Positions 54,319 to 62,759 of a DNA stretch of 64,000 nt are shown piece after piece (the stretch's first letter is position 1; every line of letters starts with the position of its first letter). The stretch lies in assembly GCF_001665625.1 (NCBI RefSeq), contig NZ_LZSY01000088.1:1-64000 (forward strand), given 5' to 3'. Made by a program: the position numbers and the translations under genes. The DNA is from Mycolicibacterium peregrinum (GTDB lineage Bacteria; Actinomycetota; Actinomycetes; Mycobacteriales; Mycobacteriaceae). The notes under the pieces are model-generated. The model was not told where the DNA came from. It worked only from the letters and a program-made list of their open reading frames with translations, and did not search any database.

Positions 54319-55299
54319 GTGGCTTTTCCAAGGCATCGTCCGCGCCGGCTGCGGTCCACGCCGGCAATGCGTCGACTGGTGGCTCAAACCTCTTTGGAAC
54401 CACGGCATCTGGTGCTGCCGATGTTCGTCGCCGACGGGATCGATGAGCCGCGCCCGATCTCCTCGATGCCCGGCGTGGTGCAGCACACCAGGGATTCGTT
54501 GCGCCAGGCGGCCGCCGATGCGGTGGCGGCCGGCGTGGGTGGTCTGATGCTGTTCGGAGTGCCCCGTGACGAGGACAAGGATCCGACCGGTGCCGTCGGC
54601 GTCGATCCGGGCGGCATCCTCAACGTGGCGTTGCGGGACCTGGCCAAGGATCTGGGTGACGCGACCGTGCTGATGGCCGACACCTGCCTGGACGAGTTCA
54701 CCGACCACGGGCACTGTGGCGTGCTGGATGCCGCGGGTCGGGTCGATAATGACGCGACCAACCTGCGCTACGTGGAACTTGCGGTGGCACAAGCGGAATC
54801 GGGTGCACACGTGGTGGGCCCCAGCGGAATGATGGACGGTCAGGTGGCCGCCATCCGCGACGGTCTCGATGCGGCCGGGCACGCCGATGTGGCCATCCTG
54901 GCCTATGCGGCCAAGTTCGCCTCGGCGTTCTACGGCCCGTTCCGCGAAGCGGTGTCGTCCAGCCTGGTCGGGGATCGGCGTACCTACCAACAGGATCCGG
55001 GCAATATCCGCGAAGCCGTGCACGAGGTCGAACTCGACATCGACGAGGGCGCCGACATCGTGATGGTCAAGCCGGCGATGAGTTACCTGGATGTGGTGCG
55101 CGCCGCCGCCGATATTTCACCGGTACCCGTTGCCGCATATCAGATTTCGGGGGAGTACTCGATGATCTGCGCCGCTGCGGCCAATGGCTGGATCGACCTA
55201 CAGGCCGCCGCGTTGGAGTCGTTGACCGGAATCCGGCGAGCCGGGGCCGACATCGTGTTGACCTATTGGGCGGCCGACGTGGCCGGCTGGCTCGCGTGA
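54319..55299 (+). CDS. hemB: Delta-aminolevulinic acid dehydratase
   Basis: A 326-residue porphobilinogen synthase. The two active-site Lys are in AYAAKFASAFYGPFR and DIVMVKPAMSYLD. The metal loop reads DTCLDEFTDHGHCG, with Asp in place of the middle Cys of zinc enzymes, which suggests a Mg-dependent or mixed type. GTG 54319 has GGAGGAGGG upstream and gives VAFPRHRPRRLR. Orthologue of Rv0512. The TGA overlaps the next start (GTGA). Confidence 0.95.
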   Translation: MAFPRHRPRRLRSTPAMRRLVAQTSLEPRHLVLPMFVADGIDEPRPISSMPGVVQHTRDSLRQAAADAVAAGVGGLMLFGVPRDEDKDPTGAVGVDPGGILNVALRDLAKDLGDATVLMADTCLDEFTDHGHCGVLDAAGRVDNDATNLRYVELAVAQAESGAHVVGPSGMMDGQVAAIRDGLDAAGHADVAILAYAAKFASAFYGPFREAVSSSLVGDRRTYQQDPGNIREAVHEVELDIDEGADIVMVKPAMSYLDVVRAAADISPVPVAAYQISGEYSMICAAAANGWIDLQAAALESLTGIRRAGADIVLTYWAADVAGWLA

Positions 55300-55730
55300 C
55301 CGATCCGGGGACCGAACAGGAACCGAGCCCGACCGGTCGTCCCGACGACGTCGACACCGGATTCTGGCTGTGGACTGCCGCACTGGTGCTGATGGTGGTC
55401 GGGTACCTGATCGACGCGTTGACCGGATCCGGCACGGGTGTGCAACGGTCCATGACGGTCGTCTTCTCGGTGATGTTCGTGGTGGTGCTGTCGTCGATCG
55501 TGGTGGCCTTCCTGATGCTGATGCGGCAGGGATATCGCTGGGCCCGCACGCTGTTGACCAGTGGGGGAATCGTCTCGGTGCTGCACGCGATCAGCAGCCT
55601 GTTGACCGGCGAACGCCAGGATGCGGCGGCGATGGGATACGCGGTCACCGCGATCGTGGGGTCGGTGCTGATCGCGGGTGGCCTGTACCTGCTGCACCGC
55701 AAGGACGCCGACGGCTTCTTCACCCGCTGA
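55296..55730 (+). CDS. Membrane protein downstream of hemB (Rv0513-type)
   Basis: A 144-residue protein with four likely membrane helices (about 22-45, 53-75, 85-105 and 110-133) after a polar N-terminus. GTG 55296 overlaps the hemB stop by 4 bp, so it is translated with the hem operon. A role in the pathway is not shown. No motif is recognised. Confidence 0.75.
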   Translation: MTDPGTEQEPSPTGRPDDVDTGFWLWTAALVLMVVGYLIDALTGSGTGVQRSMTVVFSVMFVVVLSSIVVAFLMLMRQGYRWARTLLTSGGIVSVLHAISSLLTGERQDAAAMGYAVTAIVGSVLIAGGLYLLHRKDADGFFTR

Positions 55731-55750
55731 TTTCGCTACGCTTCCCGACA

Positions 55751-56137
55751 ATGTCTACGCCGTCATCGCCGCCTCCGCCCTCATCCCCGTCGCGACGCGC
55801 GACCATCGGATTCGGCTGCTGGTTGGTCGGCTCGGTGTTGTTGATCGCCGGCGGCATGCTCGCGGTTTCGGCGAGCATCCCGCCCGGCGTCAATACGATG
55901 TTGTACCGGGGGATCGGAGCGCTCACCGTGCTGGCGGGCCTCGGTATGGCTTTCCTGGCGGGCCGCGGCCGCTCAGATGATCGCCACCGGCGCGCGGCGG
56001 TGGCATTGTCGCTGGCTATCGTGGTCCTGGTGCTGTTGACCGGCCTCAACGTTCTCGTGCTGGTCGCGCTGCTCCCGCTCATCGTGGGAACCGGCGTGAG
56101 CGCGCTGCCATTGCGGAGGGGTGACCATGGAGAGTGA
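55751..56137 (+). CDS. Membrane protein (Rv0514-type)
   Basis: A 128-residue protein: a Pro/Ser-rich N-terminus (PSSPPPPSSPSRR) followed by four short hydrophobic helices (about 20-42, 50-70, 83-100 and 100-115). ATG 55751. The gene overlaps the next by 11 bp and lies 20 bp after the previous one, inside the same operon. Function unknown. Confidence 0.7.
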   Translation: MSTPSSPPPPSSPSRRATIGFGCWLVGSVLLIAGGMLAVSASIPPGVNTMLYRGIGALTVLAGLGMAFLAGRGRSDDRHRRAAVALSLAIVVLVLLTGLNVLVLVALLPLIVGTGVSALPLRRGDHGE

Positions 56138-56612
56138 ACCGGTGAACAAGGTTGCCTCTGAAGTGCTGTTCTACGAGCAGGGCGCCAGTTGGGGCTGGCT
56201 CCTGCTCGGACCGTTCGCCGGGATCGGCATGGCGATTCTGCAGATGACCGGTGGCTACGGCCAGGACCTGTGGATCCCGATCGTGTTCCTGGTGCTGGTG
56301 TCGGTGTTCGTGGCCATCCAGATCAAGGCGGCGCGCATCCACACCTCGGTCGAGTTGACCGCCCAAACGCTGCGCCAGGGCGCGGAGACCATCAAGCTCG
56401 ACGAGATCGTGTCGATATACCCGGAGGCATCGGGCTCGGAGTCGCCGAAATGGCAGTCCGACCGTGCCCTCGGCGAGCTCAGCGGGGTGCCGCGCGGCCG
56501 GACCGGTATCGGGCTGAAGCTCACCGGTAACCGCGGGGCCCAGGCCTGGGCGCGCAAGCACCGGAAGCTGCGTGAGGCGCTGACCCCGCTGGTCGAGGAG
56601 CGCATGCCGTGA
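56127..56612 (+). CDS. Membrane protein, possibly DUF3093-type
   Basis: A 161-residue protein with two membrane helices (about 22-42 and 50-68) and a soluble C-terminal half that has a PH-like beta pattern (VELTAQTLRQGAETIKLDEIVSIYPE). ATG 56127 follows GGAGG at 7 nt; GTG 56121 is an alternative. The stop overlaps the next gene by 4 bp. DUF3093 is my best guess from the pattern; no function known. Confidence 0.65.
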   Translation: MESEPVNKVASEVLFYEQGASWGWLLLGPFAGIGMAILQMTGGYGQDLWIPIVFLVLVSVFVAIQIKAARIHTSVELTAQTLRQGAETIKLDEIVSIYPEASGSESPKWQSDRALGELSGVPRGRTGIGLKLTGNRGAQAWARKHRKLREALTPLVEERMP

Positions 56613-56836
56613 AACGCCGGGCCGTGCTGGAGTTCGTGGTGGCTGCCGTTGCCGCGGTGGGTTGTGTGCTGAGCTGGATCGCGGCGTCGACCACGATCCA
56701 GGTGGCGCCCGTGCTCGACGGTGAGCCCCCGACCACCGCGATCAGCTATTCGGCGCCGATGCTGGTGCTGGCCTTGGTGCTCGCCGGTCTGGCGGGCGTA
56801 CTGACCGTGTTGGGTATCGCGCGGTTGCGTCGCTGA
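56609..56836 (+). CDS. Small membrane protein
   Basis: A 75-residue protein with two membrane helices (about 7-27 and 48-70) joined by a polar loop, and basic ends (MKRR, RLRR). GTG 56609 overlaps the previous stop (GTGA), and the APH gene begins 4 bp after its own stop. Unknown function; tight spacing argues that it is a true gene. Confidence 0.65.
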   Translation: MKRRAVLEFVVAAVAAVGCVLSWIAASTTIQVAPVLDGEPPTTAISYSAPMLVLALVLAGLAGVLTVLGIARLRR

Positions 56837-56839
56837 CCC

Positions 56840-57604
56840 GTGACCGATTGGCAGCCTGTCACGCGCGGTGAATCCGGCGCCGGGGTGTTCCGGAACGCGG
56901 ACGGTTCCCGGTACGCGAAGGTGGTCGACGCCGCGGCGGTGGCCGATCTGGTTGCGGAGCGGGACCGGGTGTCGTGGGCGCACGGTCGCGGGCTGCCGGT
57001 GCCTGCGGTCATCGATTGGGGTAGCACCGAGGACGGCGGCGCCGTCCTGGTCACCAGTGCCGTCGGCGGCATCGCAGCCGATCGGCTCACGGAAACGGCA
57101 CTGCGGACGGCCTGGCCCTCGATCGTGGCGGCGGTCCGCACCCTGCACGGCATCGCGCCCGCCGAATGTCCCTTCCGCCGCGATCTCGACGACATGCTGT
57201 CCCGGGCCCGCTCGGTGGTCGCCGCGGGCGCGGTCGACCCGGAGTTCCTGCGCGACGAGGACCGGGACGTCCCAGCCGGTGAACTGCTGGCCCGCGTCGA
57301 ACGCGAGACCGAACTGCGCCGCCGGCAGGAGGCCGACGATCAGGTGGTGTGCCATGGCGATCTGTGCCTGCCGAACATCCTGATCGACCCCGACCGGCTC
57401 ACTGTCGAGGGTTTCGTCGACCTTGGCCGCCTGGGCCTGGCGGATCGTCACGCCGACCTGGCGCTGCTGTTGGCCAACACTGCCGACACCTTCCCCGGTT
57501 TCGCCGAGGCAGCCGCGGCGGGACTGGCCTCGGGCTACCCGGCGGAGGTGGATCCGGAGCGGCTGCGGTTCTATCTCGCGCTCGATCCACTGACCTGGGG
57601 ATGA
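56840..57604 (+). CDS. Aminoglycoside O-phosphotransferase, APH(3'') type
   Basis: A 254-residue protein of the aminoglycoside phosphotransferase fold. The catalytic loop is VVCHGDLCLPN, and the DFG-equivalent region reads FVDLGRLGLADRHADLAL. The ends WQPVTRGESGAGVF and FYLALDPLTWG match the pattern I know from APH(3'')-Ib (StrA) and from the APH(3'')-Ic of M. fortuitum, enzymes that inactivate streptomycin. Base composition equals its surroundings and no mobile element is near, so it looks like an intrinsic chromosomal gene at the end of the hem operon. Activity is inferred. Confidence 0.85.
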   Translation: MTDWQPVTRGESGAGVFRNADGSRYAKVVDAAAVADLVAERDRVSWAHGRGLPVPAVIDWGSTEDGGAVLVTSAVGGIAADRLTETALRTAWPSIVAAVRTLHGIAPAECPFRRDLDDMLSRARSVVAAGAVDPEFLRDEDRDVPAGELLARVERETELRRRQEADDQVVCHGDLCLPNILIDPDRLTVEGFVDLGRLGLADRHADLALLLANTADTFPGFAEAAAAGLASGYPAEVDPERLRFYLALDPLTWG

Positions 57605-57620
57605 GTACCCAAGGCGCGGT

Positions 57621-58469
57621 TCAGGAATCGAGCCAGGCCAACTCATCGGACAAGTGCGCGCGCCAGAACTCCTGATCGTGTCCGCCGGGGTAGAAGCCGG
57701 TGGCCGGGGTCCTCGGCAGTTGGTTGACGAACATTCGGGTCGCTGCGTAGAACCCGTCGCCGGTGCCGCAGTCGATGCGTAGCGGGATCGACCCCAGCGC
57801 CGGTAGCAGTCTCAGCGCCGAGTTCTGCTGCCAGTCTTCGAGGCTGTCGAAGGCGTCGGGTGGCGCGCCCCAGTACGTCAGGTACAGCGCCGGGCTGATC
57901 GCGCAGACCGCCGCGGTGCGCGCCGCGCCCAGTCTGGCGCCCAACAGCATGGCGCCGTAGCCGCCCATCGACCAGCCCATGAAGGCCACTCGCGAGGTGT
58001 CGATGCCCTTGGTACCCAACATCGGGATCAGTTCGTTGAGCACCATTGCCCCGGAGTCCCCACCAGAGGCTCGACGGCGCCAGAACGAGTTGCCGCCATC
58101 GACACTGACCACTGCGAACGGCGGTCGGCCGGCCGCGGTCAGCCGGCCCAGCGCCTCCGGAATGCCCAGGTCCATCACGCCGGCGGCGTCGTTGTCCATC
58201 CCGTGCAGGGCGATCACCGGACGCAATGGGCCGTGCTGGCCCGGCGGGCGGGCGATGATCCAGTTGGTTTCGACTCCGCCGCGGGCCGCGGAGGTGAACG
58301 TCCCCGATTCGCGGGTCGGTAACGGGCTGCCCGCGGGGGCCGTCTGGTTTGGGCCCGGAGATGCGCGGGGCGTCGGCGGATCGAGCAGGCTGCCCAATGC
58401 CATCAGTCCCGCGACACCCGCGCCGGTGACACCTAGACGCAGCGCGTCACGGCGGGTCAGCGAGGTCAC
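57621..58469 (-). CDS. Tat-exported alpha/beta-hydrolase (esterase D / mycolyltransferase-like)
   Basis: A 282-residue protein. GTG 58469 opens VTSLTRRDALRLGVTGAG, a twin-arginine signal followed by a hydrophobic stretch. The mature part shows PVIALHGMDN, the nucleophile elbow GWSMGG and the His in YPGGHDQEFW, an esterase fold related to antigen 85 and Rv0519c. It probably acts on esters outside the membrane. It converges on the APH gene 17 bp away. Confidence 0.85.
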   Translation of the reverse strand: MTSLTRRDALRLGVTGAGVAGLMALGSLLDPPTPRASPGPNQTAPAGSPLPTRESGTFTSAARGGVETNWIIARPPGQHGPLRPVIALHGMDNDAAGVMDLGIPEALGRLTAAGRPPFAVVSVDGGNSFWRRRASGGDSGAMVLNELIPMLGTKGIDTSRVAFMGWSMGGYGAMLLGARLGAARTAAVCAISPALYLTYWGAPPDAFDSLEDWQQNSALRLLPALGSIPLRIDCGTGDGFYAATRMFVNQLPRTPATGFYPGGHDQEFWRAHLSDELAWLDS

Positions 58470-58603
58470 CTGCGCATCATTCCAACCATGGGTCTCAGCA
58501 GATGACACGGTCCGGCAACAGCGCGATAACGCCGCCCACCCGGTTCGGTGAGCCCGATCACAGAGCACTTGGTACAAAGTTCACAATCTGTAACACTGTG
58601 TCC

Positions 58604-59458
58604 ATGACGGAATTGGCCGAGCAGCCCCAGCAGACCGACGCCCTGCCTCTCGGGCCGCAATCACTGGTCTGGAAGTACTTCGGCGACAACCGGATGTACC
58701 TGATCGGTCCCCGGCCGGCCGTTCTGCAGAACATGCTGGCCGAACTGGGCCAGGGCGTGCTCGACCATTCGACGTTCTTCTCCGACACCGCCGAGCGGCT
58801 CAAGCGCACCATCCCGCCGATCTTCCGCACCGTGTACGGCACCGAGGATGAGAACGCCGGCACCCAGGTCCGCGACTTCCACCACCACGTCAAGGGCGAT
58901 ATGCCGGACGGGTCCCGTTACCACGCACTGGATCCCGACACGTACTTCTGGGCGCATGCGACGTTCGTCGAGCAGGTTCTCTACTTCGCCGACACCTTCG
59001 TCAAACGGCTCAGCGACGCCGAGAAGGAACAGATCTATCTAGAGTCCAAGACCTGGTACCGCCGCTACGGCGTCAGCGACCGGCCGATGCCGGCCACCTA
59101 CGCCGAATTCGAGCAGTACTGGGACCGGATGATGAACGAGGTGGCGGTCCCGCACAAATCTGCCCGCTACGGCGTCGGCTATGTCACCAAGGGCTTTCCC
59201 TGCCCGAAGGGGGTGCACCCGGCCGCGTGGCGCGTGGTGGCCACGGTGTTCGACCCGGTCGCGGCATTCCTGACCGCGGGGGGCCTGCCGCCGCGCGCCC
59301 GTGACCTGCTCGACCTGCCGTGGAGCGAGCGTCAGGAACGCAATTATCAGCGGTTCGCCGCCGTCTGGCGGACCCGCCCGGTGAACTGGGTGTGGGACCA
59401 TCTACCGATGAGCGTGCGCTACAACAAATTTGCGCAAAAGGGCTATGCCCAGGTTTGA
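58604..59458 (+). CDS. MpaB/latex-clearing-type oxygenase family protein (DUF2236)
   Basis: A 284-residue protein of the rubber oxygenase / MpaB family. Key parts are a region with [22 protein letters not shown], and [17 protein letters not shown], whose His residues are candidates for haem contact, and [11 protein letters not shown] 58604 ([10 protein letters not shown]) is used. Its TGA is the first base of a 24-bp tandem repeat, and the TetR gene overlaps it by 14 bp, so the regulator may control it. Substrate unknown. Confidence 0.83.
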   Translation: MTELAEQPQQTDALPLGPQSLVWKYFGDNRMYLIGPRPAVLQNMLAELGQGVLDHSTFFSDTAERLKRTIPPIFRTVYGTEDENAGTQVRDFHHHVKGDMPDGSRYHALDPDTYFWAHATFVEQVLYFADTFVKRLSDAEKEQIYLESKTWYRRYGVSDRPMPATYAEFEQYWDRMMNEVAVPHKSARYGVGYVTKGFPCPKGVHPAAWRVVATVFDPVAAFLTAGGLPPRARDLLDLPWSERQERNYQRFAAVWRTRPVNWVWDHLPMSVRYNKFAQKGYAQV

Positions 59459-60092
59459 TTCGTCGCCCGCGACGGGAGCCGATTCGTCGCCCGCGACGGG
59501 CCCTGATTCGTCGCCCGCGACGGTGGCAATCCTGGACGCGGCCCTCGTCGAGTTCGAGCGGCACGGCCTGCGCCGGGTCGCGCTCGACGATGTCGCGCGG
59601 CGGGCCGGGGTCAGCCGCACCACGATCTACCGCCGATTCGCCAATCGTGACGAATTGGTGGCGGCGGTGATCGAGCGGGAGAACGTCGCGCTGTTCGCGG
59701 ACATCGCCAACGAGTTGAAAGATGCAGGGCCGCAATCGAATTATTATGTCGAGGCGTTCACGCTCTCGATTCTGCGGTTCCGGCGCCACCATGTGCTCAA
59801 CCAGTTGATCGCCGATGAGCCGGCTCTGGTCATGGAGCTGCTGCACACCCACTACGGTGCGGCGATCGAACGGATGGCCGCGGCGCTCAAGGTGATCTTC
59901 CCGGCCGGGTTCGCCGACCGGATCGGTGCGCAGGCGGTCAACGACCTGGCCGACACCATCCTGCGTTACGCCGGGATGGTCCTGTTGCTGCCCAGCGTCG
60001 AGCCGCTCGATACGGCCGAGGACATCCGGGCGTTCGCCACCCGCCATTTCCTGCCAAGTCTGCCGGTGTCGCTGCGCACCGTTTCAGCCTGA
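59445..60092 (+). CDS. TetR-family regulator with repeat-expanded N-terminus
   Basis: A 215-residue TetR protein; the helix-turn-helix is at about 45-68 ([24 protein letters not shown]). ATG 59445 lies inside the preceding oxygenase gene. The first 30 residues translate the 24-bp repeat as DSSPATG units three times. As 24 is a multiple of three, the frame is kept whatever the copy number. The start could also be later than the repeat, so the true N-terminus is unsure. The ligand is unknown. Confidence 0.85.
   Translation: MPRFDSSPATGADSSPATGPDSSPATVAILDAALVEFERHGLRRVALDDVARRAGVSRTTIYRRFANRDELVAAVIERENVALFADIANELKDAGPQSNYYVEAFTLSILRFRRHHVLNQLIADEPALVMELLHTHYGAAIERMAAALKVIFPAGFADRIGAQAVNDLADTILRYAGMVLLLPSVEPLDTAEDIRAFATRHFLPSLPVSLRTVSA
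59456..59525 (+). repeat. 24-bp tandem repeat (2.9 units) spanning the oxygenase stop
   Basis: Units start at 59456, 59480 and 59504. Each holds GATTCGTCGCCCGCGACGG with the palindrome CGTCGC-CC-GCGACG. Unit 1 contains the TGA of the oxygenase gene; all units are inside the TetR reading frame. Confidence 0.93.
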
Positions 60093-60154
60093 TCGGCGAC
60101 CAAGTCGGGGCGCCGAAGTGTTTGGTAGCTCACATTTTCGGGCAGCCGGTACGG

Positions 60155-60349
60155 ATGACCACCAACAAGCCCCCGCCCATCAGTGAAGAGAACCGCAAGG
60201 AAGCCGAGCGCGTCATGAGCTCCTATGACGACTCCCGCCCCACCGTCACCCTGCCGGGCAGCCACGGCACGGTGTCCGGCACCGCCGTCAACGACTGGGT
60301 CGATGACGACGGCAACCCCATCTACGGCCAGCCCGAAAGCAAGAAGTAA
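60155..60349 (+). CDS. Small hydrophilic protein
   Basis: A 64-residue protein of unknown function starting at ATG 60155. Its N-terminus is charged (ISEENRKEAERVMSSYDD), and its C-terminal part carries GSHGTVSGTAVNDWVDDDGNP, probably a small beta structure. Codon use is typical and it is in the right direction with the next gene 47 bp downstream. The frame can be extended to 60122, but ATG 60155 is the better start. Confidence 0.6.
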   Translation: MTTNKPPPISEENRKEAERVMSSYDDSRPTVTLPGSHGTVSGTAVNDWVDDDGNPIYGQPESKK

Positions 60350-60396
60350 CCACCAACCTGCGCCGTCGCCGGTTGTGCCATGCCTACTGTGGCGAT

Positions 60397-60885
60397 GTGA
60401 CTGTTACCCTGCTGGACCGGATCGCCCCTGCCTTCGTGACGATGGCCCATCAGATCGTGTGGGCCTCGGTGGCCACCGTCGACGCCGACGGTCAACCCCG
60501 CACCCGCATCCTGCACCCGATCTGGGAGTGGGACGGCACCGATCTGTTCGGTTGGGTCGCCACCGTGCCCACTCCGGTTAAACGCGCGCACCTGGCAGTG
60601 CATCCGCACGTCTCGGTCAGCTACTGGACCACCAACCACGACACCTGTGCAGCGGACTGCCTGGTGGAGTGGTACACCGACGACGAGACCTGCACGCAGG
60701 TGTGGGACCGTTTCGCGAACGGACCGGCGCCGGTGGGGTATGACCCGCACATCATCCCGCAGTGGAGCGACGGGCCGACCTCGGACCAGTTCGCGGCTCT
60801 ACGGTTGACTCCTTACCGGCTGCGGGTGATGCCGGGCACGGTCATGACTGCGGGTTCCGGTGAGGTGCTGAACTGGCGGGCGTGA
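60397..60885 (+). CDS. Pyridoxamine 5'-phosphate oxidase-fold (flavin-binding) protein
   Basis: A 162-residue split-barrel protein (VWASVATVDADGQPRTRILHPIWEWDG; HLAVHPHVSVSYW). Such proteins bind FMN or F420; mycobacteria have many F420-using members. The exact cofactor is not visible. GTG 60397 is chosen, TTG 60373 is possible. Its 3' end overlaps the convergent gene by 44 bp. Confidence 0.78.
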   Translation: MTVTLLDRIAPAFVTMAHQIVWASVATVDADGQPRTRILHPIWEWDGTDLFGWVATVPTPVKRAHLAVHPHVSVSYWTTNHDTCAADCLVEWYTDDETCTQVWDRFANGPAPVGYDPHIIPQWSDGPTSDQFAALRLTPYRLRVMPGTVMTAGSGEVLNWRA

Positions 60886-61513
60886 CGCCGGTATCTCGCG
60901 TGCCCGTATTTCGCGCGACCGGATGCAATGGCCACCGCTGCCGGTCGGCGTCATGGCCGGTGTGCCACGACACGACAGCTGCCGCGACCTCGCGGACATC
61001 GTCGTCGGTGTTGATCACCGCACAGCTGGCCGCGAGTTCGGGCAACCCGTTGACCAGGCACTCATAGCCGATTCGGTGCGTCAGGCCACGGGTCCATCGC
61101 AGCGCGATCGCCCGGCGGCCAGGAGGTAGCCGCCGGGCGTCGCAGATCAACAGGACCCGACGCGCCCCCACCGTGAGGGCGGTCGCGGTCGCCAACTCGC
61201 ACGCTTCGTTCTCACAGGCGCGTAATCGCCTGTGCCACGCGATGGTTCGGCGCCCGCCGAACCGGGATCGCACCGAACGCCCGTCGAAAATGGTGATCAC
61301 CGACTCGATCGAGTCGATTTCGGCTGCGCTCAGCAGCGGTGCGGGCGAACCGGTGGTGTGCCAAGGTGTCCGGATCGGCACCCGGGCACACGGCGGATGT
61401 GCGTGTTTGACCGCGATGGCGGCGCGCCTCAGCGAGGCGGTGACAGAGCCGGAGAGGTCGGTCAGCCAACCGAGCATCAGTACCTGCGGGCCGGCGGCCT
61501 CTCGATCCGCCAC
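60842..61513 (-). CDS. Hypothetical protein, unrecognised
   Basis: A 223-residue soluble protein I cannot place. It has two Cys in ACENEACELA, alternating beta-alpha patterns (RVLLICDARRLPP; SCAVINTDDDVREVAAAVVSW), and no signal or membrane segment. ATG 61513 is preceded by the AT-rich stretch described separately. Codon use is convincing over most of its length, although the last 30 residues overlap the convergent flavin-protein gene and look less constrained. Confidence 0.6.
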   Translation of the reverse strand: MADREAAGPQVLMLGWLTDLSGSVTASLRRAAIAVKHAHPPCARVPIRTPWHTTGSPAPLLSAAEIDSIESVITIFDGRSVRSRFGGRRTIAWHRRLRACENEACELATATALTVGARRVLLICDARRLPPGRRAIALRWTRGLTHRIGYECLVNGLPELAASCAVINTDDDVREVAAAVVSWHTGHDADRQRWPLHPVARNTGTRDTGVTPASSAPHRNPQS

Positions 61514-61750
61514 TGCAATTCCACCCGCCGATCTCAGTCCCGTCGCAAATTTTCATGCTGCTGTCCGCCATTTTTTTGCACAAATGATCCGCCCCGATAA
61601 ATAAATTAAGGATCGGATTGGATCGGAGCGTCGAATGCCCTGATTCAATATGCCAATTCAACGGGAATCAATTTCCGTGCCACCCGGGTGGGAACCGTTC
61701 ACCCGGGTGATCCGGCGGCATGTAACCGTGAAAAAATGCACTCCAGGCCG
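61514..61750. promoter_or_regulatory. AT-rich intergenic region with twin palindromes
   Basis: The stretch has runs such as ATTTTTTT and AATAAATTAA, unusual for this genome. At 61681-61690 and 61700-61709 lie two copies of the perfect palindrome CACCCGGGTG, centres 19 bp apart, fit for cooperative binding on one DNA face. It is probably the promoter region of the minus-strand gene ending at 61513 start; no coding frame is supported. Confidence 0.45.
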
Positions 61751-61885
61751 CTAAACGCGGTCGGGGCGCTTCCTTCTTGGAACGATCTCCCCGGACTCGG
61801 CGGCCTTGTCACGTTTGGCTGCTCGCCGTTCCTTGATGGTCATCGCCGGTTTTTTGGGCGTGCGACCTTGGGATTTATCAGCCAT
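61751..61885 (-). CDS. Small basic protein of 44 residues
   Basis: ATG 61885, preceded by AGGAG at 6 nt, opens MADKSQGRTPKKPAMTIKE, followed by RRAAKRDKAAESGEIV and PRRKRPDRV, then TAG. It is Lys/Arg-rich, probably helical in the middle, with no membrane segment. The good ribosome site, the clean stop and composition argue that it is a real gene. I recall similar short basic proteins in other mycobacteria but know no function; nucleic-acid binding is a guess from charge alone. Confidence 0.7.
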   Translation of the reverse strand: MADKSQGRTPKKPAMTIKERRAAKRDKAAESGEIVPRRKRPDRV

Positions 61886-61988
61886 CGTTGCTCCTTTTAC
61901 TCGCAAACAATCACTGAGCCCGACCATACATCAGAAAAAATTAAAAGCCAGTCGGCGGTTTTCGACCGTCGACACCATTGGGCCACCG

Positions 61989-62759
61989 CTATGCGGGCCG
62001 GTGCCTGACCTTCGGGGTGGGGTCGTCGCGGCCGAGGTGCAGACCGGGAGCCAACATCGCCACCCGGTGCCGGTAGTCGCGGTACTGATCACCCAGGTTG
62101 TCCACCAGGTCGCGCTCTTCGAGTTGGATCGCCACCAGGATGTAGGCGGTGCTGACCGCCGCGAACAACAGATGGCCCGCGGTCATCGTCGGGATGGCCC
62201 AGAACGCGATGATGAACCCGGCCATGATCGGGTGCCGGATCACCCGGTAGAACATCACCGTCTGGAACCCCAGTTCGCGATACGGCCGGCCGCGCCAGTT
62301 CAGCCACACCTGCCGTAACCCGAACAGGTCGAAGTGGTTGATCATGAACGTCGAGGCGAACACCGTGGCCCAGCCCAGCCAGAACAGCGCCCACAGAATC
62401 ACCCGGCCCGCAGTGGATTCCACGTCCCACACGATCGCGGGCATGGTGCGCCACTGCCAGTACAAGAGGAGCAGTGCCAGGCTGGAGAGCAACACGTACG
62501 TGCTGCGTTCGATGACTTGCGGGACGATCCGCGTCCATCGGTCCTTGAACCATGGACGGGCCATCACGCTGTGCTGGATGGCGAACACCGACAGCAGCAA
62601 CAGGTTGACGAGTACGGCCTCGGCGGTGGGGGCGGCGATGCCGGAATCGACCGTGCGCGGCACCACGAAATTGCCGATGAACCCGATCGCGTAGAGGAAC
62701 GACACCACGAAGAGGAGATAGCTCGCGATGCCGTAGCCGATGATGAGTAGGCGCTTCAT
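61989..62759 (-). CDS. mddA: Methanethiol S-methyltransferase-like membrane protein (MddA/NnrU type)
   Basis: A 256-residue protein with five or six membrane helices and the C-terminal SAM-binding pattern of isoprenylcysteine methyltransferase/PEMT-like enzymes: FYRVIRHPIMAGFIIAFW and LEERDLVDNLGDQYRDY. MddA makes dimethylsulphide from methanethiol; the AIQHSVMARPWFK segment is typical. ATG 62759 follows AGGAGG. It lies downstream of desA1 on the same strand, separated by 136 bp. Confidence 0.85.
   Translation of the reverse strand: MKRLLIIGYGIASYLLFVVSFLYAIGFIGNFVVPRTVDSGIAAPTAEAVLVNLLLLSVFAIQHSVMARPWFKDRWTRIVPQVIERSTYVLLSSLALLLLYWQWRTMPAIVWDVESTAGRVILWALFWLGWATVFASTFMINHFDLFGLRQVWLNWRGRPYRELGFQTVMFYRVIRHPIMAGFIIAFWAIPTMTAGHLLFAAVSTAYILVAIQLEERDLVDNLGDQYRDYRHRVAMLAPGLHLGRDDPTPKVRHRPA

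Noticed and set aside
52185..54359. 724-codon open frame on the minus strand opposite hemD
   Set aside because: It is the shadow of the high-GC hemD gene: no family motifs, Arg/Gly/His-rich translation, and the plus strand encodes a complete known enzyme.
56840..57604. Recently acquired resistance cassette
   Set aside because: Base composition and spacing match the operon around it and no mobile element, integron or repeat flanks it; an intrinsic chromosomal gene is more likely.
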